From the NCBI GenBank assembly GCA_020205615.1, contig CM035164.1, positions 119,785,363-119,849,362 on the forward strand: 64,000 nucleotides of DNA. Reading direction: 5' to 3'. The notes beneath the pieces were generated by a model that saw only the letters and a list, made by a program, of their open reading frames with translations, did no database searches and had not been told where the DNA came from. A program made the position numbers and the translations under genes. The stretch is from Panax quinquefolius (lineage: Eukaryota > Streptophyta > Magnoliopsida > Apiales > Araliaceae). Below, piece after piece: positions 11,850 to 25,049 of this stretch; positions within the stretch are counted from its first letter, which is position 1, and each line of letters starts with the position of its first letter.

Positions 11850-13170
11850 AAGAATAATCCGTGGTCGTAATAATACCAAGTCTATCAATGCACTTCTGAC
11901 GAAGATGACTTTTACTACATCAATGAATTAATATTTCATTCTTTGAGACTCATTTCGATAATTAATCCATATCATCGAATCATCCACGCTTTTACGGGCC
12001 GAGGATATTCATTAGTATCACGACCACAAATTATCCCACACTACTGACGAAGATAATCGTGTATTCATTAGTATCACGACCACAAATTATCCATGCACTA
12101 CTGGCTAAAGATAATTGTGTTTTCAATTCATTATGATTATTAGAATGATCCACAGTCATAATCATACCAAGTCCATCTATGCTACGTAAGACGAGATGAC
12201 TTTGAACACATCCATGAATTAATATTTCATTCTTTGAGACTCATTTCGATAATTAATCCACATCGTCGAATCATCCCCACTTTCGAAGATAAGGATATTC
12301 ATTAGTATCACGACCACAAATTATCCATGCACTACTGACTAAAGATAATTGTGTTTTCAATTCTGATTATGATTATACAAGAATGATCCTGGTCATAATC
12401 ATACCAAGTCCATCTATGCACGTAAGCCGCGAGATGACTTTGAACACATCCATGAATTAATATTTCATTCTTTGAGACTCATTTCGATAATTAATCCACA
12501 TGAATCATCCCGCCTTTACGAATTGAAGGATATTCATTAGTATCACGACCACAAATTATCCATGCACTACGGACTAAAGATAATTGTGTTTTCAATTCTG
12601 ATTATGATTATCTTAGAATGATCCCGGTCATAATCATACCAAGTATCTATGCACGTAAGCGCGAGATGACTTTGAACACATCCATGAATTAATATTTCAT
12701 TCATTGAGACTCATTTCAATAATTAATCCACATCGTCGAATCATCCATCCTTTTCTGGGCGAAGGATATCTATTATTAGTATCACGACCACAAATTATCC
12801 ATGCACTACTACTTAAAGATAATTGTGTTTTCAATTCTGATTATGATTATCTTAGAATGATCCTGGTCATAATCATACTAAGTCCATCTATCCACGTAAG
12901 CCGCGAGATGACTTTGAACACATCCATGAATTAATATTTCATTCTTTGAGACTCATTTCGATAATTAATCCACATCGTCGAATCATCCACCCTCGAGGAT
13001 ATTCATTAGTACTGGTATCCAGGATATTCATTAGTATCACGACCACAAATTATCCATGCACTACGGCCAAAGATAATTGTGTTTTCAATTCTGATTATGA
13101 TTATCTTAGAACAATCACTGGTCATAATCATACCAAGTCCATCTATGCTCTACAGGCCATGAGATGACTT
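11850..13170. repeat. Tandem array of ~240 bp units inside gypsy B
   Basis: About five units recur, each containing GAGACTCATTTCGATAATTA, then TCACGACCACAAATTATCC, then GATTATGATTAT, then a CCATGAATTAATATTTCATT segment. The GAGACT word lies near 11945, 12236, 12474, 12706 and 12948, giving spacings of about 291, 238, 232 and 242. The units resemble, in inverted orientation, a portion of the gypsy LTR (for example 2870-3110), so the array probably grew from an LTR-derived segment. Confidence 0.85.
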
Positions 13171-14390
13171 TCAAAAAAATATAAACATGAGGATAATGAT
13201 ATAAAGAATCAATCAAATAAGATAAAGGATAAATATTAAACATTTATAATATAATTTATCCGAGATTCAAGAATATCCCCATGTTATCAATCACTTAATA
13301 ATCTCATAATCTAATATCATTAATATTATAACAATATTTTAATCACTTCTTAAATTTATAAACAATTTATCTTAATTGTTTACGCTTTACCATATAATGC
13401 ATTTAATCATTCAAAATGCCATACTCATAAAATATCATCACCAATTATCAAATCCCTCAAAAAAATATGCATATACTCTATATAGGATTTTCTAGCCATA
13501 AAATCCTATTTTCAACTTTGTTACTTCACATAACATATTTAACTCATATGTTAAGTAACTAAACTATTTTCATGAAAATACCAAATCAGTCCCAAAAATA
13601 TTTCTTTTCTGGGATTTAGCATAATATAGTCCCATAATGAAAATATATTTTTCTCGAAATTTTAAAATTCATTTACTATTTTTAAAAATCAATTTCCACT
13701 TAATTCCTTAAGAAATTAGCTACCTCAAGTTTAACTCCAAAAATTCCCAAATCTTGGCAGGACCTTACACATGTTAACGTGAGCTTCAGTTTAAATTTCA
13801 TGGTCATCGGAGTTATAGAACTCGGTTATAGCGTTTTTAAATCGGAAAAACCTAAATATTAAAATAGTCATAACTTGCTCATTTTAAGTCGAGAATGAGC
13901 TCATTTTTGGACAGGAGGTACTTTATACCATATACCTTCATGTCCCAAAAGGCCAGAATTTTTCTCATAATTTAAGTGGCCGAAACAGTCCCTTAAAGTT
14001 TCTGGGCAGTAGCATTTTTAAAATTTACAGCTTTGGCCTCCTTTGCTAAAATCAGTCCACACAAAATCTACAACACCTTTTCCAGTAATTCCACTTGGAT
14101 TAGTTAGGTAACTCATAGATCTAACTCTAGGACTTGACCACACTCAAAAATTCAAAATATAATAGGAGATATGGTCAATTGAATTTCATATTATTCGTTT
14201 TCACCAAAAATCGATTTTCAACTCTTTGTGATTTCTAAGAAACTTTCATGTTTTCACATACTAACCAACATAACTCATCATAAAACTTACTAATACTTCA
14301 TATACCCATGATTTTCATTATTCCAATGCTTTTATTATGACTTTCATCATAAACCACGTAAAGCATTCCTTTTAGTTGAAGAAATATTTG
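13171..14390. other. Non-coding interior of gypsy B, unassigned
   Basis: AT-rich, no open frame and no recognisable protein. The section 13730-14050 has a less AT-rich, LTR-like texture and could be a fragment of another retrotransposon's LTR, but no partner copy is in the window. Confidence 0.4.
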
Positions 14391-15471
14391 AGGTTTAAGA
14401 AATGGGTTTTTGTCTTTGGGGTTGATACAAAATTCGATTTCACGCTCTAGGGTAGGCTAGAAGTCTTCAAGAATACGCCAAGAAATTTATTAATGATAGA
14501 AATATCATTCAAAGCTGTTACTCTCATCCAAGACTTGGATAATACGTCACATTAATACCAAGCTGTGACTTTATCCCTTAACACCTGGATAGCACCTCAC
14601 AATGATACCTATCAACTTGCCATCTTGATCACGGCGTCGCCGCCTAGAGAAAGTGCGGCTTGGTGCATTCCACACAAGGAAGTCAACAACGAAAGGATCG
14701 GGCTCTTTACTTATGGCTTGATATATAATGGTGATTAACTTTAGGATTTGGTTACTTTGAATTCAGTATAACGAGGTTGGTTAGGAATATAAAAGCTAAC
14801 AACCTTACAAAAAGAATAATGAGTAGTTAATCAATCGTTTTCAAAAATTACCTCAAAGGCAAGTATTTTCAAAAGATAAGATCGACGAGTAGCGTGAAAG
14901 TGTTTATTTGAAACAACAAGATTAATAAGCGAGTGGAGTAGTGAAGGTTTCTCCCAACGAAGTTTGATAGATAAATCAAAGTCTAATTTTTTTTTGAGTC
15001 AAATTTAAGCGTTGAGCATAAAGCAAGAGAGATAAAAGAATGGGTAGAAGCCGGTATCTAATAAGGTATAGACTTATAAGAATTTATAATTAACTAAACC
15101 GTGCTAACTTTGTTCGGGTTACCCACTTTTTGAGAAGTCGTGAAAACGCTCTTCACAAAACCACCGACTTTGTTTTTTGTCGTATCCGCCTTTGGTGCCA
15201 CTATCCCGGCTGGACTTGACTTCACTATCGACAAAATCGAGCTAAATGACCTTCTCTTCTTGAAATTTCCACTTCTATTATCTTTGCCATGATTACCACC
15301 CGAAGTGGTTACCATTCTTAGCATGATATTTCCCCCCGATGGTTATCATTGTTACGATGGCCGTTGCCACCGTATGATTATTATCGTGTTGTTGGTCGTT
15401 ACCTTTTGTTTGAAATTTGAATCAACACTCTCATGTGCTTCATTGCTTATCTCGGCATTTTAGGATGCCAT
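14391..15471 (-). pseudogene. Decayed gag-protease segment of gypsy B
   Basis: Minus strand. The presumed start codon at 15469-15471 is followed by a stop at codon 4 (GAA to TAA relative to element A). The body of gag is deleted so that the N-terminus is joined to the zinc-knuckle region (about 15094-15420, with 'GNFKKRR'). Further on (14400-14900) plus-strand complements of the RVP_2 region and of the protease-RT linker seen in A and C are recognisable but frameshifted. Confidence 0.7.
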
Positions 15472-15643
15472 TCTCAAACTTGTCACAAAACAAGGGTTAA
15501 TTAACATATAACAAATTATCCCTATATTACGGCCAATGATTAAATTAAATACCAAATAAACTTAGGTAGGTCATTCTAGCGAAGGAATTCCCGTCTCTCC
15601 CCTCCTAGTTCTTATCTCACCTCTTAGCGAGGATCATATCCTA

Positions 15644-15658
15644 AGCTACGATACCAGT
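15644..15658 (-). other. Primer-binding site of gypsy B
   Basis: The plus strand reads CTACGATACCAGT before the LTR end TGTGGCGCCC; the complement ACTGGTATCGTAG resembles TGGTATCAGAGC. It fixes the minus orientation. Confidence 0.75.
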
Positions 15659-17785
15659 TGTGGCGCCCCCAAAATTAGGTATCGTCACCCATCTTGGGTC
15701 GCCACTTACATGGTACATAAATTCAAATACAACTTACTTAATATAATGCGTAGGTATGCAATCGACGATAAAGCTATGAGTTTGAATACAAATATTGTCT
15801 ACTAGATATTATACAAACTCAAAAAGAGTCCTCATTACAACTATTATCACACTATTTCACGAATAGTGAGGATTTACTAATCTTATCCTCGGACCATTAC
15901 TTTCGTTCCCAGGCTCGTCCCGGCTATGTTCTCATTTCACGAAGAAACGGTGAAAGAAAAGGTGAGCTCAACTAGCCCGATAAGAAATATTATGACTAAG
16001 ATAATGCGAGAATAAATTATCATTAGCCTTCAACGATGTTAAAGCGATAAAATACAATAGACAAACCGGTTTAAGCTGCGGTGAATAAGCAATCCATTAA
16101 AAAGTCAAGTAGAGAATAAAAGTCTACTATCTTTTAGGTTTTAAAAGGTTTTCATCAATTTTTATCATTTGAGACTCGACAATAAATAAACCACCACATT
16201 TAATCATCCACTGTACCACGGTCGAGGATTTTCATCAAATTATCAATGGTCATGACTATACCGAATCACCCCTGGTCATAATCATACCAAAACTATCCAT
16301 CATTTGCATTCTACAGCCCCTTTGAGGACTTTTGTCACATCATTTATATCAAGTCGTGATTATCTTAGAATGATCCACGGTCATAATCATACTAAGTTCA
16401 TCTATGCACGTAAGCAAAGATAACATAATATAACATGAGGATGATGACAATGACATAGTAATTCAATAAAACAAGTTCAAGAATTATTTAATCCATGAAT
16501 TATTAACGTCCAAATTGTCAACGGCGTAATCTTTGTTTCGTGAGAGTAAAATTCAAGAATGATCGGAAGAATATTTCCATGAAAGATCTTTGGATGAAAC
16601 GCATGAATATCAAGGATATTCTACTAATTTCATGGAGTATAGAAGTCAAAGTTTTAACTTATTTGGGTATAATAAAGAATGGAATAACAAAAGAAATCAC
16701 CATGCATGCGGTGCCGCGCATAGGACGAGTTATTCAACGAGAATAATAATAACGGAACGGTCGGGTGAAATTCACATGCAAGCGGGATGTTCAAGCGAGA
16801 ATAATAAAGATGGAACCGATCCGGTGTAAAAAACACGAGATAGGATATTCCAGCGAGAATGATAAAAGCGGAACCGGTCGGTGTAAAAACACACATGAGA
16901 CAGGATGTTCAAGCGAGAATAATAAAAAGCGGAACCGGTCGGGTGTAAAACACATGAGCAGGATGTTCCAGCGAGAATAATAGAAGAATGTCACCAAGTA
17001 TAGGGTAATGGCGTATCTGAGTTATTCAAGCGAGAATAATAAGCAATGGAATAACATAAGATTTCACCAAGTATAGGGTATCTGGCGTATCTGAGGTTAT
17101 GTATAGGGTATGCCACTTTTACGAAGTTATTCAATGAAGAATAATAATGAATGGAATAATGAAGTTCTCTTGAAGAAGAAAGAATAACACCACTACTAGT
17201 AAAAAGATGAATATAGAAGTAGTGAAGTAGCGAGAATACTCTCTTCTTCTTTCTATAATTTTCTCTTATAGCTTCTCTCTATAATTTCTCTCTACAGAGT
17301 TTCAATGAATTCGTAAGAAAATAATGAAGGAATGAGCTTTATTTATAGGAAAATGGAATGTATAGTAACTAATCCATGAGCGGTCCGATTGATTTACTTT
17401 AATCGTCGACGGTCCATATTTAAAGAAAAATCTTTTAAATAAAATATAATATATTCTATTTATATAAAATATTTTACTATGCAAACACTTTATGCAATCT
17501 TATGCAAAATCTTATCAAAACACTATGCAACACTATGCATAATAAAATATAATATATTCTATTTATAGAATAACTTTAATAAAGTATTCTATTTTATATA
17601 AAAAGATGTTTACATTTTATTACGTTAATAATACTGAATAAAACAAAAGCGTCATTATCATTATAATAATTCATATTATTAATCGGCAATAATGGAATCA
17701 AACCGAGTGACTTCTCACATAAGCATCGATAATCAATCTACCGTGTCTTTCTTATGCTGACCATACGTATTCTTGTACTTTTACT
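15659..17785 (-). repeat. 5' LTR of gypsy B, left part
   Basis: From TGTGGCGCCC to the copia insertion point. It carries the minisatellite at about 16670-17140 and the promoter motif near 17338. The LTR resumes at 26916 beyond the copia element. Confidence 0.88.
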
Positions 17786-19661
17786 TATTAGGTTTGTAAT
17801 ATTTATAAAAATGATCAATTTCAATAAAAGTTTTTGTCGCGTGTAAAAATCGAGTTTAAAAATTTACAAACCATATACGGATCACCCTTTATGCATAATT
17901 ATTAATTAAAGCGAAAAGATAAAGAATAAATCATACCCTTGAAGATCGAGCTTCCTCGTATACAAGTTCACCTCAAGAATCCTTTGCGTTCAATCTTGAA
18001 TCCATAGGGTTTGGTTCCTTCCTTTGATCAACGTTAGCCACCCAAATGTTTGGCCTCTGGGGTGATTTTTGAGGAAGAATAAAATTAAAGAAGATGGGTG
18101 TTATGGCTAACCCTAGTTTTCTATCTCTATATAGAAAGGCATACTCCCAACAACTTGGAATTATTACGTCTTTGTTAAAAGTCAACAACCCATACCACCC
18201 ATAATAAGACTCCTCTTATTTATAGATGTGGGCAACCCATCTTAACAATTAAGGAATTGGGTTTTATTTAATTAATTAAATTCTTTTAATTAATTAAGCT
18301 CCCTAATCTTATTAGGGATAATTAATTAAACTCTTTAACTAATTTTCCTTCCTAATCCAATTAGGAATAAATGAAATACTTATATTAAATTAATTCCTAA
18401 ACTCTTTTAGAAATTAAAATAATAATAATTGTAATAATATTAATAAGACTCCTCTTATTAATTTATATTTAATATTTCTAAAATATTAAATAATAAATAT
18501 TAAGCTATTTAATTTATTCTATCACCATAGATTAAATTAAATATACTTAATATATTATTACGATTATGCCATTAACTTCTTAAATAATTATTCTTCCTTT
18601 TATGGTGTGACCCTTTAGATTCTCCATATTAAACCTAGGTTGTGAATAAATCAATTAGAACAATTCTAATCTTATTTAAATAAATAAATTAAACAATTAA
18701 TTTATTTAAATAATATTTATTTATTCAATAGGGATAAGCCTCCCTAGCGATCGGCGACTTTCCGGATAATATAGATTTCAACATTAATCATTAAAGAACC
18801 TTTGAGTAAATAGTTACCGTATAATTCAATCCTTCCACCATATAATGTCCCAATTAAATATAAGACATGGAATTCTTGTCAAGTCTTATTTTATTTAATT
18901 ATATGTATTTCGATCCTTAAATGCACTGACTCAAATAATGCAAATTAGAAACTCCTTTCTAATTTCATTACGCTTTAACCAAAGACTACTTGGGTTGTCA
19001 TTTATCGAATCACATAGGACATTTCTCTTCTTTTATTAGAAGTGGTAGATTCTTTATTGATCATACATTATCTCCATGTACAACTTATTATACCCAAGCA
19101 TACCCTTTGATATACCCTAAGGGTCTTAAGGAATAAGTCAAAGTATAACTCATCATACACAAGATCTTATGATGATCTCGAGTCAAGGATCACTTGACTA
19201 CTATCACTACTGAGAATTCCTATTGACATGCAAATAAAACTCCATTAGGTATTCCTTAGCGAGCCACGTTCGATGAACTTATTCTCTAATAAGCACCTAC
19301 ATACTTGCTTTAATGTCTCCACACAAATGATCGTGAGATCAATCATCCTCATCCGATGAAGCAAGCAACGTATGTACCAATCTATCCGGATTCACTAATC
19401 CCCAATTTAGTAATCCAATGATTGGGAACTATTTTAGTTTTAAGCTTTCTAAGAATTTAGATCTCATTAGAATGATCATCATCATTATTCTAAAAGCATT
19501 GCTTAAAACTATGGGTTTATCACATATTATAAAACTTGACATCATGTAGATAATTAAAAGCCTTTAATAAATTAATACTTTTTATTAATAAATGAATAAG
19601 ATTGTTACAAAGTATATGCTTTATCATCAAATATGATTGGCTTGTGTGCATACTACTTTCA
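17786..19661 (-). repeat. 3' LTR of the copia element
   Basis: Nearly identical to 25050-26915 over its length. A TATA-like CTATAAATAAGAG lies on the minus strand at 18214-18225, repeated at 25474-25485 and at 58069-58079 in the orphan copy. The open frame at 17973-18188 falls inside the LTR and has no protein match I recognise. Confidence 0.92.
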
Positions 19662-19675
19662 ATCTCCCACTTGCA
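19662..19675 (-). other. Polypurine tract of the copia element
   Basis: The plus strand reads ATCTCCCACTTGC; its complement GCAAGTGGGAGAT ends right at the LTR start TGAAAGTAG, typical of plant copia elements. Confidence 0.8.
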
Positions 19676-21815
19676 CTAAAGCCGATCGTCGTGGTATCTT
19701 ATACTCTTCTTTCTCTAAGTGGCGATTATCCTGCTGTTGGATAAGCTTTAGTTAATGGATATGTAATGTTGTTCATGAGAGTCCACTATCTCTATAGTGA
19801 TTTCCCATCTTTCAATGATTCTAATAATCAAATGAAAGTGCCACAACACATGTTTAGATCCAAGATGAGACTTAGGAACTATTCTAGTTACGTAATGAAC
19901 TTTTAATCCAAACAATCAACTTGCGACTTCATTTATAGTTATATACTTTATCTTTATCACTAAACCAACAACTCTTTCTTGTTTTGGAACCTTTCGATTC
20001 AACGCACCCTTTGTTGAGATAATAACTTTACCTTAAAGTGGATTTTTCTGTCGTCTTAGTGCATGCGAAAAACTTGAGTCTGTTAAGCCCTCTAGTTTTA
20101 ATTAAGACCCACCATGAATATGATCACATCCTTAGTGTCGGTTAAGCACTTTAAGATGTTTTCACTAACTTCATAGTGAACTTCTCCATAATATGGTGAT
20201 CGACATCGGTCTCGTATATTTCATTGCATACATGATAGTCACTCATGCGATCTCTCTTCTTTGGAGTCTATGGGGACTATTAAGAGATACACTCCATGGC
20301 TCATCGATATGAGACATCTCTTGAGTTTGCCATGCTAAGCGACTTTAGCATCAAATGAATATCGTTCTTTTGGGTTAAGTCGAGCATCCTCTTAAATCTA
20401 TCTATATAGATTTTATCCCCAATTAAGATACTCTTCCAAATCATTCATGGAGGAATGTTTAGACAACTTTATCTTTCTTGATTGTAGCATTGGTATGTCA
20501 TTCCTTATCCGTAGTATATCAACATATAATACTAAAATTTCACGGCGCTCCCCTGATCGACCCTTTTGTACATACTAGAAGTCTTACCTCATCGAATGTA
20601 ACTACGGATCATCATCTTCTATGATGTGTACCTCATCATCATCATCCATGATGAATCCATACCTCTAGGTATCTTTGGTACTATTCATTTTACGATTCGG
20701 TTGTGGTGCAATACAGTACATCTCTGAGGTTCCTCTTATTTGACTTATAGTATTTTGTGGATCTTGAACTTTTCAAGATCTATAATCCTCCCACTAGCCC
20801 TTTCAATGATAAACACCTTTATCTTAGAATGCGCGTGTTTCATAACAAACACCTTTTGCTAAGTAGGATTATAGAACACATACCCTAAACTTACTTTAGG
20901 ATGTCCCACAAATCTGTACATGTCAAATTTTGTCCCAAGCTTATCCTTGAAACATTTTCACATAAGTTGGACAACCCCTTATCTTAACATACTTAAGATT
21001 AGGAATCCTCCTGTCCATAACTTTTATGGAGTCTTGAAATTTGGATTTTGAGGTTACCTTTTTCGTAGATATGCGATTATTTCTAGGACATGACCCTGAA
21101 GGATTTGGAATGTCGGTAAAATCATTATGGACCGCAGTACCATGTTCAACAAGGTATGATTTTTCCTTTCGGATACATCAATCAATTATTGCGTATCATG
21201 GAGGTGTCCATTATGAGAAAACCATTTGAGATGATCTAGAAACTTATTGCACAAGTATTTATTCCTTGATCTAATCAAAGAATCTTAATACTTTGCCAAT
21301 TTGTTTCACTTTTGAATTCTTTGAACCTTTCAAATAATTCACACTTGATATTCAAACAAATACACACATTCAACTCTTTGAATGATCATCTCCTTTTCTT
21401 ATACTAGTTTGTTCAATTTACAAAATGATTTTCACGTAAGTCAAGTATACAAAATTTATTAAGTAATATTTTAGATTCTATACAAAACATTATTATTATA
21501 AATAGAACAACAATTGTTCTTAATTATAATACCAAAAAGTTTTCATTGTCCAACAATAAAATGGAAATAATATTTTAACAAGAAGCTGGAATACAATAAC
21601 AACTTATTGACTTAATAGATTTTTCCGTAGGCATTGTTAAACTATAAGTTTCTATGGCTAATGTAGCAACCTTTGCTTCATTTTTCACATAGGATTACTT
21701 ATATTTGTTTAGCTTTCTACTTACGCTTGGTCCTTCATAAATCTATATTTATGATAACCAAAGTCGGTATCCAATACCCAGTAGAACCTTGACTTAAAGA
21801 AAATTTTATTTTAAA
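19676..21815 (-). pseudogene. Decayed copia pol (integrase, RT, RNase H)
   Basis: Read on the minus strand. At about 20700-21050 pieces such as 'NLKYVKIRGCPTYVKMFQG' match the end of the copia integrase region. At 20240-20470 'SMNDLEEYLNWG' and a following 'MSHG' correspond to the end of the reverse transcriptase. Traces of RNase H lie at 19740-20200. Many in-frame stops and shifts are present. The stretch is short for a whole pol (about 3.3 kb expected), so parts are missing. Confidence 0.7.
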
Positions 21816-22645
21816 TTATGAACAAATTTGTATTTATAAGCAGAAACTTCACTAAGCTTCTTTGGTTAGCCTCTGCAAGATACTTCTCATGATTTCTTTC
21901 CGGTGTCGGGCTTATTGCGGTGGAAGCAAACTCCTTTCTTTATCCGTGTCGCTTTTGTCCTTATTATCCTTTGTTTTGCCTTCTATATACCTTCTTTGAA
22001 TCATTCTTCTTTTCGGAAGATCCTTTGACCCCTACCGGTAAGACATGATCTTTCTTGGTTGGAAAGTGACTCTCAATATTTTTCAATATATTAAGCAAAT
22101 CGGTGAGGCGATATCTAGCTTGTTCATATGAAAATTCACAACAATTGTGAAAGGAGTTAGGGAGTGAGTGCAAGATCAAATCTTGGCTCAACTCTCCATC
22201 CATGACAAAACTCGTTGTCTAATTGATCAATCAAATTGATAATGTTAAGGACTTTTATCTATCTTATAGTGCCATTGGCCATTCTAGATCGGAAGAGCTC
22301 CTTAGATATCTCGATATCTATTAGTCTACTTTCCTCACCATCAACTACTTGATGTGCGGGAATATAGTAAGAGCATCCATAGTTTCATCTTTCGTGACTG
22401 AAGCTCGTTACTTCGTGGATGCGAGCATGATGCATTGAGCCAATTGTGCATCATCTTGTCACTTTCTAAAAGTAGCAATCTCTTCCTCGAGGCATTATCG
22501 CAACCATTGCGAGGATAGGCGTATTAGGGACATAAGATAGCTTTTGACTATGAGAACTATTCTCAAATTCCTTAACCAATCCGTTTAATTTGGTCCGATT
22601 AATTTAGCATCTAATATGCTTTGTGATGATAGTAATTTTAGACAT
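21816..22645 (-). pseudogene. Decayed copia gag with zinc-knuckle trace
   Basis: The minus-strand start codon is at 22643-22645, opening 'MSKITIITKHI'. The frame 21964-22203 gives 'LILHSLPNSFHNCCEFSYE' and 'LTDLLNILKNIESH', the standard UBN2-type gag core of plant copia elements. At 21860-21960 a degraded CCHC knuckle reads 'CFHRNKPDTGKKS', with the second Cys replaced by Arg and the His lost. Frameshifts lie between the parts. Confidence 0.78.
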
Positions 22646-22845
22646 TGTAAAATTACGTAAATGAATTTGTAATTAACAACATTTTAACATACATTCTTTT
22701 ATTAATTACCAAAATAAATTAGGTCTTGTTTTAAATTGGTATCTCCACTATTTTCTTCAAACTATATTACCCTCACTTATATAGTTTAAGCAAAATCTAA
22801 TTAAAGATTTGCTAGTGAGAATAAGGATCCCATTTCAAATGTATA

Positions 22846-23160
22846 TAGCCTTGTGGTGACACAACAAACTATATATAAATAAATAGGTAGACAACTTTTG
22901 TCAATTACATCAACTATGCAACTCCTTGTATTTTGCCTCTTAGATTATTTTGATCAAGTGGTGGCACATCAAGAATCAAAATTATCCAAGTTAAGTCAGG
23001 CCTAGCACTCCATATATTCGAAAAAGAAAAATATCATCCTTGTGGTGACACAACAAAACAATATTGTTCAATTTTCTTTATAAGCATCAAATGTGATAAA
23101 TTAACATCTTAAATACTTAATACTTGCCTTGTGGTGACACAACAAACTCATATTAAATAT
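22846..23160. repeat. Three copies of a CCTTGTGGTGACACAACAAA motif in copia leader
   Basis: The 20-21 bp word occurs near 22848, 23038 and 23126, separated by AT-rich variable sequence. It lies between gag and the 5' LTR, in the untranslated leader. The function is unknown. Confidence 0.7.
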
Positions 23161-23879
23161 TTAATACTCTATTAATTTTATCATGCTAGAAAGCGACGTT
23201 CGATATTCCAAATATCTTTAAGCGCTTAGGACTTAATATAAAAATTGAGGGTTTGTTATTAATTTTGTCTCATCTTGTTTTAGCGCATGCATATATATAT
23301 ATAAAATACGCGTTATATTAATGAACATGCGAAGCATGTTTGCATAATATATAATATATATATATAAGCATGCACATATAGAATACTATATTCTACCGGA
23401 TTGATTATGGACTTTTATTCTAGTTTGGTTCACTAGAGCCACCAAGTGAACCAAAAGGTCAAACCCCCAGGGGTGCAAGAAATAATATTTAAATATAACT
23501 ATTACATTTAAACCCGGGCTCTATTACAAACGTCTTCTTGGCGCTTCTTGTCCTTGATCTCTAATTCTTCAAAATTAATTCTAACTATTCTATTACAAAA
23601 CTATTTAAAATAAATAGAAACCTTGATCGTGATCGAGGGAAATACATAGGAGGAGATAGAATTTACATTAAGAAAAATTAGAGAAGGCAGTCTGTGAGAC
23701 CCATTTAATAAAACCCATATCCATATTATTCATGCATCCAACTAAAATAAAATCCAATCGCATTTAATTGATAATCCATAATCAATCCCATTTATTATCA
23801 TACACATCACCGTATGCATCGATAAATAACATTCATCTCATGAATAATAAACATTTAATATATATATTGATATCATTTA

Positions 23880-24591
23880 ATGGGCAAAATTTAGTTAGTA
23901 TAAAATCTATTTTTGAATCAAAATAAACTCTTTTATTTTAATCCAAATTTAAATCAAAATAAAACTATTTTATTTTAATTTATCCAATTTTGAATAAAAT
24001 AAACTATTTTATTTTAATCAAAATTTTAATCAAAATAAACTCCTTTATTTTAATTAATTATGGAATCCAATTCCATATATATATATATATAAAAAATCTT
24101 TAATTAAAATAAAATCTTTTATTTTAATTAATTATGGAATCAATTCCATGTGTAAAAAAAATCTTTAATTAAAAGAAACACGGATATTTCTTTCCTATTC
24201 ACAAATAAACTCATTTATTTTGAATAATATGAAATCATATTTCATATCTAAATAAACTCCTTTATTTAAGGAAATTAGGATTCTCTTTCCTATTCACAAA
24301 TAAACTCTTTTATTTTGAATAATATGAAATCCTATTTCATATCTAAATAAACTCCTTTATTTAAGGAAAAATAGAATCCAATTTCAACTCCAATTAGTTA
24401 TCATGGAATCTAATTCCAACTCTAATTAGTTGTCATGAAATTTAATTTTAATATTAAAATAAACCTTTTATTTTAATAATAAAATAAATCTTTTATTTTT
24501 AAAATTAAAATAAACTTTATATTTTAATATTAAAATAAACTTTTTATTTTAAAATTAAAATAAATTTTATTTTAATTATTAAAATAATTAA

Positions 24592-24625
<34 letters not shown>

Positions 24626-24645
24626 CTATTATATATATATATATA
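23880..24645. repeat. AT-rich imperfect repeats and (TA)n in copia leader
   Basis: Dozens of short units of the type AAATAAACTCTTTTATTTT, many self-complementary, followed by (TA)n runs near 24594-24645. Two longer near-duplicate segments occur at about 24180-24290 and 24290-24370. No coding sequence; the open frame 24544-24729 is low complexity. Confidence 0.75.
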
Positions 24646-25033
24646 ATTAACGGTAATAATTAGAATGCCCAGCTGCTTGGATAACATGATTTGCATGAAT
24701 TTCTTGCCTTGAAATCCGTGCTGCTCCAAGTTGCCAATTTGTTTCCTGTTAACTTAACCGAATCTTTTCACATGAATTCCTGCCGTTTTTTTTTTTTTTA
24801 TTTGGATGACACAGCTTTGGAAAGAAAAACAATCGATTCAATTTAAAAGTGCATGTCATGATTTCTCGATTTAAAATGCGGTCTTTGATTTCCTTGACTA
24901 ATGAGTTGAAAGTAAAAAAAACTGTTTTTTTTTTTAAATAAATTTTATACAATAAAATTATACCCAATTAAATTGTTCTAAACACATATCAATTTATATA
25001 TCAAATTAAAACAATTAATAATTTACATAAAGG

Positions 25034-25049
25034 TTTGGCTCGATGCCAC
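25034..25049 (-). other. Primer-binding site of the copia element
   Basis: The plus strand reads TTGGCTCGATGCCAC before the LTR end TATTAGG. The complement GTGGCATCGAGCC corresponds to the methionine-tRNA site TGGTATCAGAGCC with changes. Confidence 0.75.

Noticed and set aside
12200..13170. CRISPR-like regular repeat array
   Set aside because: Repeat units are ~240 bp with no short repeat/spacer pattern and the sequence is a plant retrotransposon.
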